A stretch of DNA of 33,157 bases from assembly GCA_016297495.1 (NCBI GenBank), contig JAEDGN010000026.1, forward strand, positions 1-33,157, read 5' to 3'. Below, piece after piece: positions 31,893 through 33,157 of the stretch. Under the pieces are notes generated by a model, which ran no database searches, was not told where the DNA came from, and saw only the letters and a program-made list of their open reading frames with translations. This DNA is from Coprococcus sp. (lineage in GTDB: Bacteria > Bacillota > Clostridia > Lachnospirales > Lachnospiraceae). The position numbers and the translations under genes were made by a program. How positions within the stretch are numbered: position 1 is the first letter of the stretch; every line of letters starts with the position of its first letter.

Positions 31893-31901
31893 ATTATACC
31901 A
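31893..31901 (-). promoter_or_regulatory. extended -10 promoter of dtd
   Basis: Minus-strand TGGTATAAT (31893-31901) is a perfect extended -10 element. No good -35 is seen, as is common for this class. The start would be near 31886. Confidence 0.55.
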
Positions 31902-31930
31902 GAATTTTGAAAATAAATCATCTACAATCT

Positions 31931-31968
31931 TTCGACAAAATCCATAATGAATGATGATTTTTGTCGAT
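31931..31968. promoter_or_regulatory. pair of facing Spo0A boxes between dtd and yifB
   Basis: TTCGACAAA at 31931-31939 is the reverse complement of a perfect TTTGTCGAA box. TTTGTCGAT at 31960-31968 matches eight of nine. They form an inverted repeat with centres 29 bp apart, lying upstream of both the dtd and yifB promoters. Two 13-bp direct repeats (ATGAATGATGATT at 31947 and 31967) are interleaved with them. Spo0A binding is inferred from the consensus only. Confidence 0.55.
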
Positions 31969-31977
31969 GAATGATGA

Positions 31978-32006
31978 TTGCCAGAGAACTAAAAGATGTT
32001 TATAAT
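31978..32006 (+). promoter_or_regulatory. sigma-A promoter of yifB/comM
   Basis: TTGCCA (31978-31983) and a perfect TATAAT (32001-32006) with a 17-bp spacer. The start would be near 32013. Confidence 0.7.
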
Positions 32007-32052
32007 TACCTGCACAGGGGCGGGGCAGAGATGCTGCAGGAAAGGAAAATAT

Positions 32053-33157
32053 ATGTTTAGCAGAGCAATCAGTGCTGTTCTGACGGGGATTGACAGCTAT
32101 GTGGTTCAGGTGGAGGCGGATGTCAGCAGCGGCCTTCCTTTTTTTGAAATGGTGGGATATCTGTCTGCCGAGGTCAGGGAGGCAAGAGAGAGGGTGAGGA
32201 CCGCTATCCGGAATGCCGGTTTTGTATTGGATCCAAGAAGAATTATTGTGAATTTATCGCCTGCGGATGTGCGCAAGTCGGGAACGTCGTATGATCTGGC
32301 CATAGCCGCAGCGGTTTTATGCGCCTACGGCTATTTACCACAGGAAGAACTTGAACATACTGTTATTGCAGGGGAACTGAGTCTGAACGGTTGTGTGAGA
32401 GCCGTAAACGGTATTCTTCCCATTGTTCTGATGGCAAAAAGGATGGGATATGGAAGATGTATTGTGCCGGCAGCAAATGCCTTTGAGGGAGCAGCTGTAG
32501 ATGATATAGAAGTTTATGGAATACATACACTGAAGGAAATGATAGATTTCTTCAATGGTACATGTATGATTGAAGCAGCCTGGATGGACAGAGAGCAGGC
32601 TGTGCAGCGGAACAATAATAGGGATGATTGTGATTTTTCGGATATCTGTGGTCAGCAGATGCTGAAGCGGGGAATGGAGATTGCAGCGGCAGGAATGCAC
32701 CACATATTGATGATAGGGCCTCCGGGAGCCGGAAAGTCCATGGCAGCCAGAAGACTGCCGACGATCCTGCCGTCTATGACATGGGAAGAGGTGCTTGAAG
32801 TATCAGAACTGTACAGCGTGGCTGGCCTGCTTCACTCTGAAGAAGGACTGATGATGAGACGGCCTTTCAGAAATCCGCATCATACGATATCCGATGTGGC
32901 GATGGCAGGAGGCGGAAAAGTACCAAAACCCGGAGAGATCAGTCTGGCTCATCGCGGTGTTCTTTTTCTTGATGAATTGACAGAATTCAGTTCGGAGACG
33001 ATGGAGGTCATGCGGCAGCCAATAGAGAGCGGCAGAATCACTATCAATCGTTTGCAGACATCCTGTGAGTTTCCGGCCAGCTTTATGTTGGTGGCAGCCA
33101 TTAACCCGTGTCGGTGCGGCTATTATCCGGATATCAGCAGATGTCATTGTACACCTC
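32053..33157 (+). CDS. YifB/ComM-family Mg-chelatase-like AAA ATPase, 3' end cut off by window
   Basis: About 368 residues of an expected 500 or so are present. The N-terminal ChlI-like domain (FFEMVGYLSAEVREARERVRTAI, INLSPAD-type segment) precedes the ATPase with Walker A GPPGAGKS (222-229), Walker B LFLDE (304-308) and the conserved RNPHHTIS and NPCRCGYY motifs. In Gram-negative bacteria ComM is a branch-migration helicase for natural transformation; the role in Firmicutes is less clear. GGAAAGGA lies about seven bases before ATG 32053. Spo0A-like boxes upstream hint at stationary-phase control. Confidence 0.93.
   Translation, partial: MFSRAISAVLTGIDSYVVQVEADVSSGLPFFEMVGYLSAEVREARERVRTAIRNAGFVLDPRRIIVNLSPADVRKSGTSYDLAIAAAVLCAYGYLPQEELEHTVIAGELSLNGCVRAVNGILPIVLMAKRMGYGRCIVPAANAFEGAAVDDIEVYGIHTLKEMIDFFNGTCMIEAAWMDREQAVQRNNNRDDCDFSDICGQQMLKRGMEIAAAGMHHILMIGPPGAGKSMAARRLPTILPSMTWEEVLEVSELYSVAGLLHSEEGLMMRRPFRNPHHTISDVAMAGGGKVPKPGEISLAHRGVLFLDELTEFSSETMEVMRQPIESGRITINRLQTSCEFPASFMLVAAINPCRCGYYPDISRCHCTP

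Noticed and set aside
32037..32052. Possible link of the conserved-loop hairpins to DNA uptake sequences through the ComM-type gene
   Set aside because: Uptake sequences usually form the stem arms as inverted pairs and occur in hundreds of copies; here the conserved part is the loop, and only two copies can be seen in the window. Kept only as a question for a genome search.

Overview
The window looks like chromosomal core DNA of a spore-forming Clostridia, most likely Lachnospiraceae. The basis is AT-rich intergenic DNA with sigma-A promoters, strong AGGAGG ribosome binding sites, occasional TTG/GTG starts, a Clostridia-style division (dcw) cluster with tandem PBPs and no ftsA, and sigE/sigG sporulation sigma genes. 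The genus cannot be fixed from sequence alone. I see no phage, IS, tRNA, rRNA or CRISPR.

Layout. (1) 1-6430: arginine biosynthesis. argG (minus, 3' end cut by the window) diverges from argC-GNAT-argJ-argB-argD. The shared 337-bp region holds two ARG-box-like operators 21 bp apart, and a strong terminator follows argD. (2) 6431-10171: a Na+/phosphate cotransporter with a PhoU-like tail, preceded by a repeated Pho-box-like motif; then an overlapping trio of acyl-CoA thioesterase, Fur-family regulator and HAD phosphatase. (3) 10172-12440: ychF (minus) and lgt (plus). (4) 12440-23090: dcw cluster mraZ-rsmH-ftsL-PBP-PBP-ftsW-murA-divIB-ftsZ, with a four-repeat MraZ operator at its promoter; mraY, murD, murG and ftsA are absent here. 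(5) 23091-24491: spoIIGA-sigE behind a spoIIG-type Spo0A promoter, but SpoIIGA lacks its membrane domain. (6) 24492-28607: a MoxR/DUF58/transglutaminase operon in which the MoxR gene has lost its ATPase core. (7) 28608-31376: nrdR and ylmC (minus), a eukaryotic-type hisA, and sigG with a possible sigma-F promoter. (8) 31377-33157: dtd (minus) and a YifB/ComM-type AAA ATPase (plus, cut by the window), separated by two facing Spo0A boxes.

How the genes fit together: regions 4-6 and sigG form a cell-wall, division and sporulation block, from peptidoglycan precursor (murA) and septal synthesis (PBPs, FtsW, DivIB, FtsL, FtsZ) to the sigma-E/sigma-G switch.

The most unusual signal is a pair of large hairpins at 10106-10171 and 28610-28688. 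They share an identical 23-base core with a 16-nt loop, but their self-complementary arms are unrelated in sequence. Both lie between convergent genes. This looks like a repeated terminator-associated element and I do not recognise it. Other notable points are the truncated SpoIIGA, the deleted moxR, the eukaryote-like HisA, and the Spo0A-box pair between dtd and yifB.
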